Positions 27,601 through 36,500 of a stretch of 64,000 nucleotides of DNA are shown here, in pieces. Positions within the stretch are counted from its first letter, which is position 1; every line of letters begins with the position of its first letter. The position numbers were made by a program, and so were the translations under genes. The stretch covers positions 9,449 to 73,448 of the forward strand of contig NZ_DASYHS010000024.1 of the NCBI RefSeq assembly GCF_035998295.1, given 5' to 3'. The notes under the pieces were generated by a model. The model was not told the origin of the DNA, did no database searches, and saw only the letters and a list, made by a program, of their open reading frames with translations. The stretch is from DASYHS01 sp035998295. GTDB taxonomy: Bacteria; Pseudomonadota; Alphaproteobacteria; Azospirillales; Azospirillaceae.

Positions 27601-29170
27601 CGGCGCCGGGGCTGCGGCCGTGCGCGACGCGGGGGTCGAAGGGGTCGACGCCAGGGCGACGGCCCTCTGGCGCGGCGGGGAACTGGCGGTCGAGGGCACG
27701 GCGACCACCGAGCGCGAGGGGGTCGACCTGAGTTTCTCGGCGACGGTGCCGCTGGTGATGGACCCGGTGACGCTGGTGCCGGCGGTACCCGACCCGGCGC
27801 CGCTGCGCGCCGGGGTCCAGGGACGGGTCGATCTCGCGCGGTTCGACGACCTGCTCGCGGCCACCGGCGACCGCGTCGAGGGGACCCTCGACGTCGACCT
27901 GAGCGTGACCGGCACGCTCGGCGAGCCGCAGGTCGGCGGCACCGCTGTCCTCGCCGGCGGCCGTTACGAGAACCAGGCCACCGGGGCGGTCGTCACCGAC
28001 CTGACGGCGCGTCTGGTCGGCGAGGGCACCCGCCTCGTCCTGTCGGAGTTCTCGGGCCGGACGCCGGGAGGCGGCAACCTGCGCGCCAAGGGCACGATCG
28101 ACCTCGACCCGGCGGCGGCGCGCCAGATCTCGGTGGAGGTCGTGGCCAATGACGCCCGGCTGTTGCGCACCGACCTCGCGACCGCGTCGGTCAGCGCCGA
28201 CCTGCTGCTTTCCGGCACCTTCGAGCGCTCGGACCTCGCCGGGAAGATCCGCATCCGGCGCGCGGAGATCCGGGTGCCCGACCGCCTGCCGCCGGGAATC
28301 GTCGAGCTGGACGTGGTCGAGGTGAACGGCGAGCGGCCCACGGTGCGGGTGGACGGCCGGCCCCCGATTCCCCGCCGCAAGCCGGGCGGGCCCAACGCCG
28401 CCGTCGCCGGCACCGGGGGCGTCGCGCCCGCGCCCGCGGCGGCCGAACCGGGCATGGTGGTCGGCCTGGACGTCGTCGTGTCGGCCGAGAACCAGGTCTT
28501 CGTGCGCGGCCGCGGGCTCGACGCCGAACTCGGGGGAGAGCTCCTGCTCGACGGGACGGTCTCCAACCCGAGGATCACCGGCGATCTGGAGATGATCCAG
28601 GGCGAGCTCGACCTCCTGGCGCAACGGTTCGAGTTCACCCGCGGCAACATTTCCTTCGTCGGCGACGGCCAGCTGATCCCCCGCCTCGACCTCGCGGCCG
28701 AGACGTCGGCGGGCGACGTCAAGGCGATCGTCGCCGTCACGGGGCCGGTGACGGAACCCAACATCGAGCTGTCCTCGCAACCCGCCCTGCCGCAGGACGA
28801 GGTCCTGTCGCGCATCCTGTTCGGCAGGGCGACCGGCCAGCTCACGGCCTTCCAGGCGGTCCAGCTCGCCCAGAGCGCGGCGCAGCTCGCCGGGTACGGC
28901 GGCGGCCCCGGCATCCTCGACCGGGTCCGCCGTTCGATCGGGGTCGATCGCCTGGAGATCACCAGCGGCGAGGAGGGGGGCGGGCCGACCGGCTTCGGGG
29001 CGGGACGCTACCTGTCGGAGGACGTCTATGTCGGCGTCGAGCAGGACGTCCGCGAGGGCGGCACGCGGGCCAAGGTCGAACTGGACGTCACCGACAACGT
29101 CCAGGTGGAGGCCGACGTCGGCGGGCGCAAAGGCGGCCGCGTCGGCCTGCGGTTCGAGTGGGAGTACTGA
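24683..29170 (+). CDS. tamB: Translocation and assembly module protein TamB
   Basis: A very large (about 1495 residues) AsmA-like bridge protein, anchored in the inner membrane and spanning the periplasm to TamA. The N-terminal anchor is VLKVIVFALLGLVALFVLAG. The body is repetitive beta-rich sequence with a long run of AGSVALDVLL-type strands. The C-terminal TamB/DUF490 domain lies from about 1150, including EFSGRTPGGGNLRAKGTI, GDLEMIQGELDLLAQRFEF, EPNIELSSQPALPQDEVLSRILFGR and a closing GLRFEWEY. The start is GTG 24683, behind GGAAGG; an ATG at 24641 is in frame. It forms an operon with tamA. Confidence 0.92.
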   Translation: MSRVVKVLKVIVFALLGLVALFVLAGAAAVFWLGTEPGRGWLAATIEEAASGPGQRVEIGSTQGSPFGTLVVRDVAVADDEGVWLAVDEARLAWEPLALLRRRLQVDAIEVGSLDLRRLPSGPEDETEEGGPPGLPDLPVTVALDRLAVERLHLGKAVLGTEDAAVQVAGSALLGEAGRSLSVKLGVDRIDGRAGSVALDVLLVPDEDRLDLALSVAEPEGGIIARLAGLPGQPPVTASLDGTGTLADWQGRLEAAAGPGLALAADLSVERAGELDGEQGGHRVAVSASGTVDALLASLPDDVRAAVGDRPRLDLLVVVPGSGPLGIERAEVELAALTASASGSYAAGNAALDLAYAVDVRPEPALQRLAGDASWRSLSLEGTLTGPVDAPQVTATLRAEQPAVAGFAAREAVATVRADPVDEPAGSAAFAVRTDGEVAGLALPDPALAQALGETLTWEGSAVVAPEAGTLRLERLIAGTASGDLSVSGTAALSGESADLRVVLDVPALAAFAPLLGVPLEGGAGLTAEVALAGGAVEATLAGAARDLVTGIPPADALLGGAVDLAATVGVSPGGDVAVEGLRLSADRLGVTGQATLAGGDLAASWRAEAGDLAALGDAVGQPLSGGLVVEGSATGSPEAPVVSVRAAGRDLVVAGTALGAPVLDLDVRDLAAGPRGRAELTAVVEGLPLQLATTYALRDGTLALDGLELAAGSARAAGDLAVDLATATVAGRLDGQVPDLAPFAALAGTDLRGSTGFEVRLTAPQGRQSVGIVAGVDGLRVLDGGEPSFLAGRLDLRAEVADLLGTPAGSVEVEGTDALAGGASLAVFGAEAEGSLERADFRASAEGGAGQPFQIETAGTFAAGGEASRVALDRFRGIYGDEPFELAQPAALVFGDGIAVEDLRLRSGAAALAADARIGADALEGQIRLDRIPLDLARLFDPTLGLDGTLDGTAVLSGSPADPRAEVEVRLSGAGAAAVRDAGVEGVDARATALWRGGELAVEGTATTEREGVDLSFSATVPLVMDPVTLVPAVPDPAPLRAGVQGRVDLARFDDLLAATGDRVEGTLDVDLSVTGTLGEPQVGGTAVLAGGRYENQATGAVVTDLTARLVGEGTRLVLSEFSGRTPGGGNLRAKGTIDLDPAAARQISVEVVANDARLLRTDLATASVSADLLLSGTFERSDLAGKIRIRRAEIRVPDRLPPGIVELDVVEVNGERPTVRVDGRPPIPRRKPGGPNAAVAGTGGVAPAPAAAEPGMVVGLDVVVSAENQVFVRGRGLDAELGGELLLDGTVSNPRITGDLEMIQGELDLLAQRFEFTRGNISFVGDGQLIPRLDLAAETSAGDVKAIVAVTGPVTEPNIELSSQPALPQDEVLSRILFGRATGQLTAFQAVQLAQSAAQLAGYGGGPGILDRVRRSIGVDRLEITSGEEGGGPTGFGAGRYLSEDVYVGVEQDVREGGTRAKVELDVTDNVQVEADVGGRKGGRVGLRFEWEY

Positions 29171-29182
29171 CCGCGCGGCGGG

Positions 29183-30238
29183 TCAGCCGGGTCCCTGCTG
29201 ACCGGTCGCCTCCCGCTCCGCCAGTTCCCGGATCGCCCTCGCGAGGCCGTCGCGCGCCTCGACCGCCCGCTGGCGGGCGCTGTCGTCGGCCTCGTTGAAG
29301 AACACCGTGAAGATGCCGTTGCCGGTCAGGTAGAGCAGCATGGAGACGTTGATCTTGCGGTCGGTGGCCGTGCACGTCGCCTCCGCGGTGCGGATGCCGA
29401 CCTGCCCGACCTGCGTCGGCTCGGCGGGGACCGCCTCGAACGTCCCCGGGCAGGCCTGCTTCATGGAAGCGAGATACTGCTCCGACAGTTCCGCGATGGT
29501 GGCGCCCGGTTCCGTGTCGAACTCGCGCACGCCGCCGAAGACGCCGTCGAACCGCCAGGCATAGTCCGCCGGCCGCTTGTCCTGCGGCATCGCGTCCAGG
29601 TTCAGTACCTGCACCTCCGTGAGGCCCGAGCGGGCGAGCACGGCGGCAAGCGACGGAGGCAGCGGCGGGCGGGCCTGTCCTTGTCCAGGTCCCTGTGCCT
29701 GCCCCTGTGCCTGCCCGGGCCCCTGTGCGGGGGCGCCGGAGGCGATCCGCTCGGCGCAGGTCTGCAGGTCGGCGAGCGCCTGCGAGGTTCCCTTCAGCGC
29801 GAAGATGGCGTCGTCATCGGGGCCGCGCACCGTAAGCCGGCTGCCTCGGCGGAGCTGTTCGTACAGCTCGCCGTCGCGGCCGGTCTGGATCAGGATCATC
29901 GACCCGTCGGCGGCGACCGCGTCGAACTGGCGCTCGGTCCCGCCGTCGACCGAGACCTGAACCGGGAACCGGGTGCCCTGGGCGAATTCGGCTCCCGGGA
30001 CCGAGATGCCGATGTTGGTCTCGCCCTGCGGGTTGCGCGCGAGCACCAGCGCCAGGCCGCTGTCGTACTGGTTCTGGGTCGCGCAATAGGCCGGGCCGCC
30101 CGCACCCGGAGGCGTCACCGGCCCGCCGGCCCATTGTCCGACCGGGGCCGGGGGAGCCGAAGTCTGGGCGGCGGCGGCGCCGGCGGCGAGGAGGGCCGTG
30201 GTGGCGAGCGCCAGGGCGCGAAGGGAGGTATGGGGCAC
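29183..30238 (-). CDS. Exported protein, invasion-associated locus B-like N-terminal domain
   Basis: A 351-residue protein with a signal peptide (LALATTALLAAGAAAA, then QTSAP). Residues about 60-170 resemble IalB proteins: a Cys after GPAYC, GISVPG, FPVQVSVDGGTERQFDA, then a LYEQLRRGSRLTV helix-strand and CAERI. IalB-like proteins are periplasmic and poorly understood. A Gly/Pro/Gln/Ala linker (GQAQGQAQGPGQGQ) encoded at about 29670-29740 separates it from a second domain that ends with ARDGLARAIRELAEREATG. The start is GTG 30238, without a clear ribosome-binding site. It ends 13 bases from the convergent tamB gene. Domain assignment is moderate. Confidence 0.65.
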   Translation of the reverse strand: MPHTSLRALALATTALLAAGAAAAQTSAPPAPVGQWAGGPVTPPGAGGPAYCATQNQYDSGLALVLARNPQGETNIGISVPGAEFAQGTRFPVQVSVDGGTERQFDAVAADGSMILIQTGRDGELYEQLRRGSRLTVRGPDDDAIFALKGTSQALADLQTCAERIASGAPAQGPGQAQGQAQGPGQGQARPPLPPSLAAVLARSGLTEVQVLNLDAMPQDKRPADYAWRFDGVFGGVREFDTEPGATIAELSEQYLASMKQACPGTFEAVPAEPTQVGQVGIRTAEATCTATDRKINVSMLLYLTGNGIFTVFFNEADDSARQRAVEARDGLARAIRELAEREATGQQGPG

Positions 30239-30370
30239 GGCTCGGGATCCGGCAGAGGTGTCGGGGATGGAGAGTTGGGCGCAGGCTATCGATCGGCCCG
30301 CCCCGAGGCAAGGGTTCGAACGAGGCGCCAGGGCTCCGAACGCGGGTCGACGAGAGGGGATATTCGCGGT

Positions 30371-30548
30371 CAGGCGGGCCTTCAGGCTGCCGGCGCCTTG
30401 CGGAGCGGCGGTCGGCCAGCGGGTCGGCCAGCGGGTCGGCCAGCGGACCGGAGGGCAGCGGGGCGCCGAAACGTGCGGGAACGTCATGTTTCGTCACGGT
30501 CCCGGCGCGCATCTCCTCCACCGGTTCCGCCCGGACCTCGCCGCGCAT
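30371..30548 (-). pseudogene. Decayed partial copy of the adjacent coiled-coil gene
   Basis: This stretch closely repeats the 3' end of the neighbouring gene at 30651-31331. The clearest block is 30471-30515, which matches 30801-30845 at 44 of 45 bases and encodes MRAGTVTKHD. The copy has lost about 60 bases of the coiled-coil part, has three near-identical 12-base units in place of the GPLA repeats, and changes reading frame near 30420. No intact frame covers it. Most of the 412-base gap 30239-30650 is this remnant plus one hairpin. Confidence 0.7.
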
Positions 30549-30613
30549 TCTTCTGCCGCACCGACCACGGCCGTCCCATCCGACGGACGCGGACGGTATC
30601 CGGTTGAGTATTT

Positions 30614-30636
30614 CCTCTCCCGTTGCACGGGAGAGG
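30614..30636. terminator. Perfect 9-bp hairpin CCTCTCCCG-TTGCA-CGGGAGAGG
   Basis: A perfect 9-bp stem with a 5-base loop lies 15 bases past the stop codon of the coiled-coil gene on the minus strand. No T-run follows in either direction (AAATACTC on the minus strand). Short symmetrical stems like this often recur between genes in high-GC alphaproteobacteria. It probably ends or protects the transcript. Confidence 0.5.
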
Positions 30637-30650
30637 GGAATTTCGCGCGA

Positions 30651-31331
30651 TTAGGCGGTCCGGGCGAACTTGCCGGTGGGGACCGGCAGGGGCTGGTCGC
30701 GCAGGCGGGTCTTCAGGCTGCCGGAGCCCTGCGGAGCGACGGCGGCCAGCGGGCCGGCCAGCGGGCCGGCCAGCGGACCAGACGGCGCCGGGGCGTCGAG
30801 ACGTGCGGGAATGTCATGTTTCGTCACGGTCCCGGCGCGCATCTCGCGGCGCAGCTCGTCGCGCATCTCCTCGTGCAGTCCCGCCAGCTCCTTGCGCAGC
30901 TCCTTCAACAGTTCCGCCTGGACCTTGCCGCGCAGTTCCTCGCGCAGCTCGTCCCGGACGTCCTCGCGCAGGTCCTCGCGCAGGCGCTCGCGCTCGGCCC
31001 GGGTCACGGCGCGGACGGCGCCGACGTCCTTCTCGAAGCGCCACCGGTGGGCCAGCAGGCGGGCGGCGGCGGGGAACCGCCCCTGCTCGACCAGCTTGCC
31101 GTACAGCTCGTCGTGCTGCCGGCGCATCTGCTCGACGAGGGCCTCGTGCCGGTTCTCCTCCTCGGCGGACAGCTCGACGAGGCGGGCCCGGACGTCCGCG
31201 CGCGCCCACGGCGCCGAACCGGGCGCGCAGCCGGCGCGGCGCGCGGCCTCGGCCAGGGGCGCGCCGCGCGCGGCGATGCGGCAGAACAGTTCGATGCTCG
31301 ATGCCAGCGGCTGGGCGGCGGTAGCGGCCAT
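30651..31331 (-). CDS. Coiled-coil protein of unknown function (226 aa)
   Basis: The ATG at 31331 follows GAGGAGG and is clearly the start. Residues 1-60 form a helical block that resembles a small helix-turn-helix or terminase-small-subunit motif (ELFCRIAARGAPLAEAARRAG). Residues about 95-165 form a dense coiled coil of Arg/Glu/Asp repeats (LREDLREDVRDELREELRGK). The tail has three GPLA units and ends with a basic stretch. I recognise no family with confidence. A partial duplicate lies downstream. Divergent from it is a FAD oxidoreductase. Confidence 0.7.
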   Translation of the reverse strand: MAATAAQPLASSIELFCRIAARGAPLAEAARRAGCAPGSAPWARADVRARLVELSAEEENRHEALVEQMRRQHDELYGKLVEQGRFPAAARLLAHRWRFEKDVGAVRAVTRAERERLREDLREDVRDELREELRGKVQAELLKELRKELAGLHEEMRDELRREMRAGTVTKHDIPARLDAPAPSGPLAGPLAGPLAAVAPQGSGSLKTRLRDQPLPVPTGKFARTA

Positions 31332-31464
31332 GGGGCGTCCTCCTCGTTCCGGTAGAAAGAACAATATGAGAACATATGCCGGCGACAGTCAAGAGGCCGG
31401 CATCGGCGATTGCCTGGCGGCGTGCCCCGGCGTATGCAGGGCCGAACGGGCAGGGGAGGGGGAA

Positions 31465-32724
31465 GTGGCGCAGCCTTCGGTAATCGTCGTCGGGGCCGGA
31501 ATCGTCGGGATGTCGGCCGCGCTGGCGTTGCGCATGCGCGGCCTGCCGGTCACGGTGGTGGACCGCCAGGCGCCGGGCCATGGGACGTCCTTCGGCAATG
31601 CCGGCACCTTCGCGACCTACGAGGTGCAGCCGATCGCGACGCCCGGCATCCTGCGCAACGTCCCGCGCATGCTGCTCGACCCGTCGGGGCCGCTCGCGAT
31701 CCGGTGGCAGTACCTGCCGAGGCTGCTGCCCTGGCTCGCCCGCTTCGTCGCAGCCTCGGCTCCCTCGACCGTCGAGCGCATCACGCGCGAGCTCGCCTCG
31801 CTGACCTCGCGCGCGGACGAGGGCTACCGCCCGCTGTTCGAGGTGGCCGGGGCGACGGACCTGATCCGGCGGGAGGGCGCGCTCTACGTCTACACCCGCA
31901 CCGGCGCGCAGGACGTCCGGCGCCGGGCCGAGGAGTATCGCAGCCGCGGCGTGTGCGCGGTGCCGCTCGAGCGCGGGGAGCTTGAGGAACTCGAGCCCAA
32001 CCTGTCGCCGGACTGCATCCGCGGGCTGCTCTACCCGGACGCCTTCCACACCGTGAGCCCGCTGGCGCTGACCGAGCGCTTCGTGCAGGCCTTCCTGGGC
32101 CTCGGCGGCACGATCGAGCAGGCGGAGGTCGCGGCGATCGACGCCGCGCCGGACGGCGAACGCGTCGTGCTGCGGGACGGGCGCGTCCTCACGGCCGAGC
32201 GCGTCGTCCTCGCGGCCGGCGTCTGGTCCCGGGCACTTGCCGCCGGGGCCGGCGCCCGCGTGCCGCTCGACACCGAGCGCGGCTACCATCTCGTCTTCCC
32301 CGGGGCCGGGAACCTGCTGCGGCGCCCGGTCTGCTGGTACGAGCGCGGCTTCTACGTGACGCCGATGGCGGACGGGCTCAGGGTCGCGGGCACGGTCGAG
32401 CTGGGCGGGACCGAGGCGCCGGCGCGTGCGGTGCGCCTGCGCGCGCTGGAGCGCGGCGTGCGGGCACTGCTGCCGGTCCAGGGTGCGCCCGCGTCCGAGT
32501 GGATGGGCTTCCGCCCCTCGATGCCCGACAGCAAGCCGGTGATCGGGGCGATGCCCGGCCGGCCGTCGGTCATCCACGCCTTCGGCCACGGGCATCTCGG
32601 CCTGACGCTCGCCGGGATCACCGGCCGGATCGTCGCCGACCTGGTGACCGGGGCGCCGCCGCCGCTCGACGTCGGCGCCTTCTCCCCGACCCGCTTCGCG
32701 CGGCGGGTCAGCGCTGCTGGGTGA
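31465..32724 (+). CDS. FAD-dependent amino-acid oxidoreductase (DadA-like)
   Basis: A 419-residue DAO/DadA-type flavoprotein, likely oxidising a D-amino acid or a secondary amine at the membrane. The FAD loop is VVGAGIVGMSAALAL at about 9-23, GTSFGNAG at about 43, TERGYHLVFP at about 270, and the C-terminal FAD/substrate region FRPSMPDSKPVIG, then HAFGHGHLGLTLAGITG. The start is GTG 31465 behind GGGGAGGGGGAA. The open frame runs further upstream through unrelated sequence that lies antisense to the neighbouring gene. It ends 17 bases inside a convergent small membrane protein gene. The substrate is not identifiable. Confidence 0.9.
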   Translation: MAQPSVIVVGAGIVGMSAALALRMRGLPVTVVDRQAPGHGTSFGNAGTFATYEVQPIATPGILRNVPRMLLDPSGPLAIRWQYLPRLLPWLARFVAASAPSTVERITRELASLTSRADEGYRPLFEVAGATDLIRREGALYVYTRTGAQDVRRRAEEYRSRGVCAVPLERGELEELEPNLSPDCIRGLLYPDAFHTVSPLALTERFVQAFLGLGGTIEQAEVAAIDAAPDGERVVLRDGRVLTAERVVLAAGVWSRALAAGAGARVPLDTERGYHLVFPGAGNLLRRPVCWYERGFYVTPMADGLRVAGTVELGGTEAPARAVRLRALERGVRALLPVQGAPASEWMGFRPSMPDSKPVIGAMPGRPSVIHAFGHGHLGLTLAGITGRIVADLVTGAPPPLDVGAFSPTRFARRVSAAG

Positions 32725-32941
32725 GCGGAGCCTGAACCGGGGCCTGCGCCGCGGACTGCACCGGGTCCTGCAGCGCGGACTGCTGCGCCGCCGGTGCCGC
32801 GCGATGCGCCTCCAGCCAGCCGGTTATGCCGCTGGCGACCAGGAGCACCACCGTGACGACGAAGAGGCCGTGGATGATGAGCGAGTCGGACGTGACATGC
32901 CGGGAAGGCGCTTCGGCCTTTCTTGCGGCCATCATGGTCAT
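32708..32941 (-). CDS. Small single-pass membrane protein (77 aa)
   Basis: One TM helix at about 24-42 (IIHGLFVVTVVLLVASGITGW) with a basic cytoplasmic N-terminus and a Gln/Ala/Pro-rich tail (QSALQDPVQSAAQAPVQ). ATG 32941 or the tandem ATGs at 32935/32932. The end overlaps the convergent oxidoreductase gene by 17 bases. The upstream 170 bases are the most AT-rich stretch nearby and may carry its promoter. No family is recognised. The Gln/Ala/Pro tail is repetitive and could be a flexible periplasmic anchor. Confidence 0.55.
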   Translation of the reverse strand: MTMMAARKAEAPSRHVTSDSLIIHGLFVVTVVLLVASGITGWLEAHRAAPAAQQSALQDPVQSAAQAPVQAPLTQQR

Positions 32942-33113
32942 GGTACCGGAAACTCCAGGGCGGGTATTTGCGGCTGATAGTAAAACTCTACGACTGATTG
33001 CCTAAAGATGGGTTAACGACATGCAAAACTTTGCCGTCGCAAAGAAATGCCGCTGAACTTCCGAAAATTCGATTGAATTTGCAGGGATCTCGGCAGGCGC
33101 CCCGGACGCGGCC

Positions 33114-33527
33114 TCAGCCGTCCTCGTCCGCAGCCGGTTCCGCCTCCACCCGGACGGGCGCCGTCCCGTCCTCGGTCATGTCCAGCCGCTCGGCGGCCGC
33201 GCGCGACAGGTCGATGACGCGCCCTTCGACGAAGGGACCGCGGTCGTTGATCTTGACCTCGACCGACTGGCCGTTCTCCAGGTTGGTCACCTTGGCCGTC
33301 GTGTCGAGCGGCAGCGACGGATGGGCGGCCGTCAGCCGGTTCTGGCGCATCGGCTCGCCGCTCGCGGTCGGCCGGCCTTCGAACCCCGGCCCGTACCAGG
33401 AGGCGGTTCCGGTCTCGACATGGGGCTCTTCCTCCGCCTGCGCCGGGGAGGCGGCCAGGAGGGCGAAGGCGGCGAGAAGGGCGGCTTGGACGGGGGCTTG
33501 GATGGAGGGCGTGCGTTTGCGCGGCAT
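33114..33527 (-). CDS. rlpA: Septal ring lytic transglycosylase RlpA-like lipoprotein/exported protein
   Basis: A 137-residue RlpA-type double-psi beta-barrel protein acting on peptidoglycan in the periplasm. It has a signal peptide of about 30 residues (LLAAFALLAASPAQA). The barrel carries GTASWYGPGFEGRPTASGE, NRLTAAHPSLPL, VTNLENGQSVEVKINDRGPF and VIDLSRAAAERL, all RlpA hallmarks. It lacks an SPOR domain and a lipobox, so it is a short form. It is downstream of the 7TMR-DISM hybrid kinase on the same strand, 13 bases away. Confidence 0.88.
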   Translation of the reverse strand: MPRKRTPSIQAPVQAALLAAFALLAASPAQAEEEPHVETGTASWYGPGFEGRPTASGEPMRQNRLTAAHPSLPLDTTAKVTNLENGQSVEVKINDRGPFVEGRVIDLSRAAAERLDMTEDGTAPVRVEAEPAADEDG

Positions 33528-33540
33528 CGTCGTCGGGCTC

Positions 33541-36500
33541 CTAGTCGGTTTCGGCGACGGATGCCAACAATCCTCCCGCCACTTCGTCCCGCCGCGTCGG
33601 CGCCGTGCCGTCCCGCACCCGGGCGATCACCGCCCGCAGGTCGGTGGCCGTGAACGGCTTCTCCAGGACCGGGAGCGCCGCCCCGCTGAGGAAGCCCTTG
33701 ACCGACACGCTGAGCGTGTCGCCGGTGATGAAGACGAAGCGGCCGGCGAGATCCGGCCATTTCGCCTCGACCCGGCGGTGCAGGTTCGGTCCGTCGAGCT
33801 CCGGCATGCGCAGGTCGCTGACGATCACGTCGTAGCGGCTGCCGGCCTCGATCCTTTCCAGCGCGTCCATGCCGTTCTCGGCGATGTCGATCCGGTGCCC
33901 GTCCGGCTCCAGCGCCTCGGCCAGCATCAGGGCGATCTCGGGCTCGTCGTCCACGATCATGATGCGCAGCGCCGCCGCCGCCGCCGCGCCGGTGGGGATG
34001 CTCGCCGGCACCGGGAGGGGCAGGGGCTGCGGCGCCTCGCGCGCGATCACCGGCAGGCGGACGACCAGCGTGGCGCCCCCGCCCGGCGTGTCCGCGACGG
34101 CGATGGTGCCGCCATGGGCATCGACGATGTTGTGGCAGATGCTGAGCCCGACCCCGGTGCCGATCCCGGCCGGCTTGGTGGTGAAGAAGGGCTCGAAGAT
34201 CCGGTTGCGGATATCGGCCGGCACGCCGGGGCCGTTGTCCGCGACCTCGAGCACGGCGGTCGACGTCGCCGGCTCGTACCGGGTCGCGACGAGCAGCCTT
34301 CGCCCCGAGCGCCGTTCCGACAGCGCCTGGCGCGCGTTGACCACGAGGTTGGTGACGACCTGGTTCAACTGGTCGCCGTCGGCCCACAGGGTCGGCAGGT
34401 CCGTCGCCAGGTCGAGCGCGACCTCGACGCCGTCGGCCCGGAGCGCGTAGGCCACCAGTTCGAGCGAGGCGTCGACGATGTCGTTGAAGTTCACGTCGGT
34501 ACGCTCGGGCGGCCGCCGCCGCGCGAGCGCCAGGAAGGTCTTGACGATGCGCGCGCAACGGTCCGCGGCCTTGTGGATCTTGGTCGCGCGGTTCCTGGTC
34601 CGCTCGTCGGGCGCCATGTCCTCCATCAGCACGGACTGGCCGACCACGACCGACAGCGGGTTGTTCAGCTCGTGCGCGACGCCGGCGAGCAGGGAACCCA
34701 GGGCCGCCAGCTTCTCGGACTGGAGCAGGGCTTCGCGCTGGCGCGCGATCTCGCGTTCCGCCTCCTCCCGGAAGGTCAGGTCGTAGAGGCCGCTGACCGC
34801 CGCCGCATAGCCTTCGTACTCGATGATGCGGGCGGAGACGGCGGCGGGGAACGTCGTGCCGTCCCAGCGCCGCAGCGTGATCTCCATCATCTCGACGCCG
34901 CCGTTGGCGCGCAGCCGGTCGATGAAGCGGTGGCGCTGGTCTTGGTCCGGGTAGAAGTCGGCGGCGCGGCACTGCAGCAGGACGGGGAGCGGCGCGCCGA
35001 GCAGGTCCGCCGTGCGCGGGCTCGCATAGAGGATGCGGCTGCCGTCCAGCGTCGTGATCACGACCGGGACGGGATGCGCCTCGGTGATGCCGCGGAAGCG
35101 GGCCTCGCTCGCGCGCAGCGCCTCCTCCGAGCGTTTGCGCTCGGTGATGTCGCTGAACAGCGTCACCGTGCCGCCGCCGCGCATCGGGCGGCGCCACAGC
35201 TCGATCACCCGCCCGTCGGGCCGCACCTCCTCGCGGCGCATCTCGTCGCGCGCCCGGTACTGGGCGAGCTGCTCGGCCAGCAGCGCCTCGCGGTCGCTGC
35301 CCGGGAAGTCCCCCCGGTCGAGGCGCCGGCGCAGCAGCGTCTCGACCGGCGTCCCGGGCTGGGTGACCTCGCGCGGCAGGCCGTACATCTCCAGGAAACG
35401 GTCGTTGGCGAGGCGCAGGTTGAGGTCGGCGTCGACGACGCTGATGCCCTGGGCGATGCTGGAGAGCACCGTCTCGAGGAAGCGCGTCTTCTCGGCCAGT
35501 TCCCGCTGGCTCTCGTGCAAGGCCTCCTCCGCGCGCCGGCGCTCGGTGATGTCGCGCACGAAGGCCGAGAACACGGTGTCGCCGGCGCTCGTCACCTCGA
35601 TGATCGCGAGCTCCACCGGGAACACCGTGCCGTCGCGCCGCACCGCCTCGATCTCGAACCGCCGGCCGATCAGGCGCGGCCCGCCGCTGGAGCGGTAGCG
35701 GCGCATGCCCTCGCGGTGGCGTTCGCGCAGGTGGCGGGGAATGATGACGTCGGCGAGCGAGCGGCCGAGCACCTCGCCCCGCGAATAGCCGAAGGTCCGT
35801 TCGGCGGCTGGGTTGAACTCGATGATGCGCCCTTCGGCGTCGGACGAGATGATGCAGTCCAGCGAGGAGTTGAGGATCGCGGACTTCAGGTTCTCCGAGG
35901 TGCGCAGGGACGATTCCGCGCGCTTGGCCTCCGTGATGTCGCCGGTCGACCCGGCAAGCCGGACGACGCCGTTGCTGGCCCGGTCGCGCACCGCGGCGCC
36001 GGTCGTGCGCACCCAGCGCAGCACCCCGTCCGGGCAGATGATCCGGTAGTCGAGCGCGATCGTCCGCGACTGGCCGGCGAGGAAGGCGCGGAACTCCGCG
36101 GCGACCCGTTCCGTGTCGCCGGGGTGCAGCAGGCCGGACCAGAAGGGCTGTTCCGAGGAGGTCGCGCGCGGCGGCGGGCCGAACAGCTCCGCCATCCGGG
36201 GCGAGAAGTACAGCGTCCCGCGCGTCAGGTCCCAGTCGTAGAGGCCGGCGCTCGTCCCGTCGGCGGCGAGGGAGAACCGCTCGTTCGACAGCCGCAGCGC
36301 GCGCTCCTTCTCCTCCTGGCGGCTCTTGAACTGGCCGGCGATGCCGACCGCGAACACGATCGCGGACAGCCCGGCGCCGATGTGGAACAGGTTCGTGGTG
36401 ACCGGCGTCGCCTCCAGCAGGCCCGCCTCGACCAGGCTGCCCAGCAGGGCGCCGGCCATCAGCGCCAGCAGCGCCGCCAGATAGACCACCGCGCCGTCGA

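Noticed and set aside
24569..28780. Open frame of about 1400 codons antisense to tamB
   Set aside because: The sequence is Arg/Gly/Asp-rich without fold or family signal, and tamB is a clear gene. High GC leaves long stop-free antisense frames.
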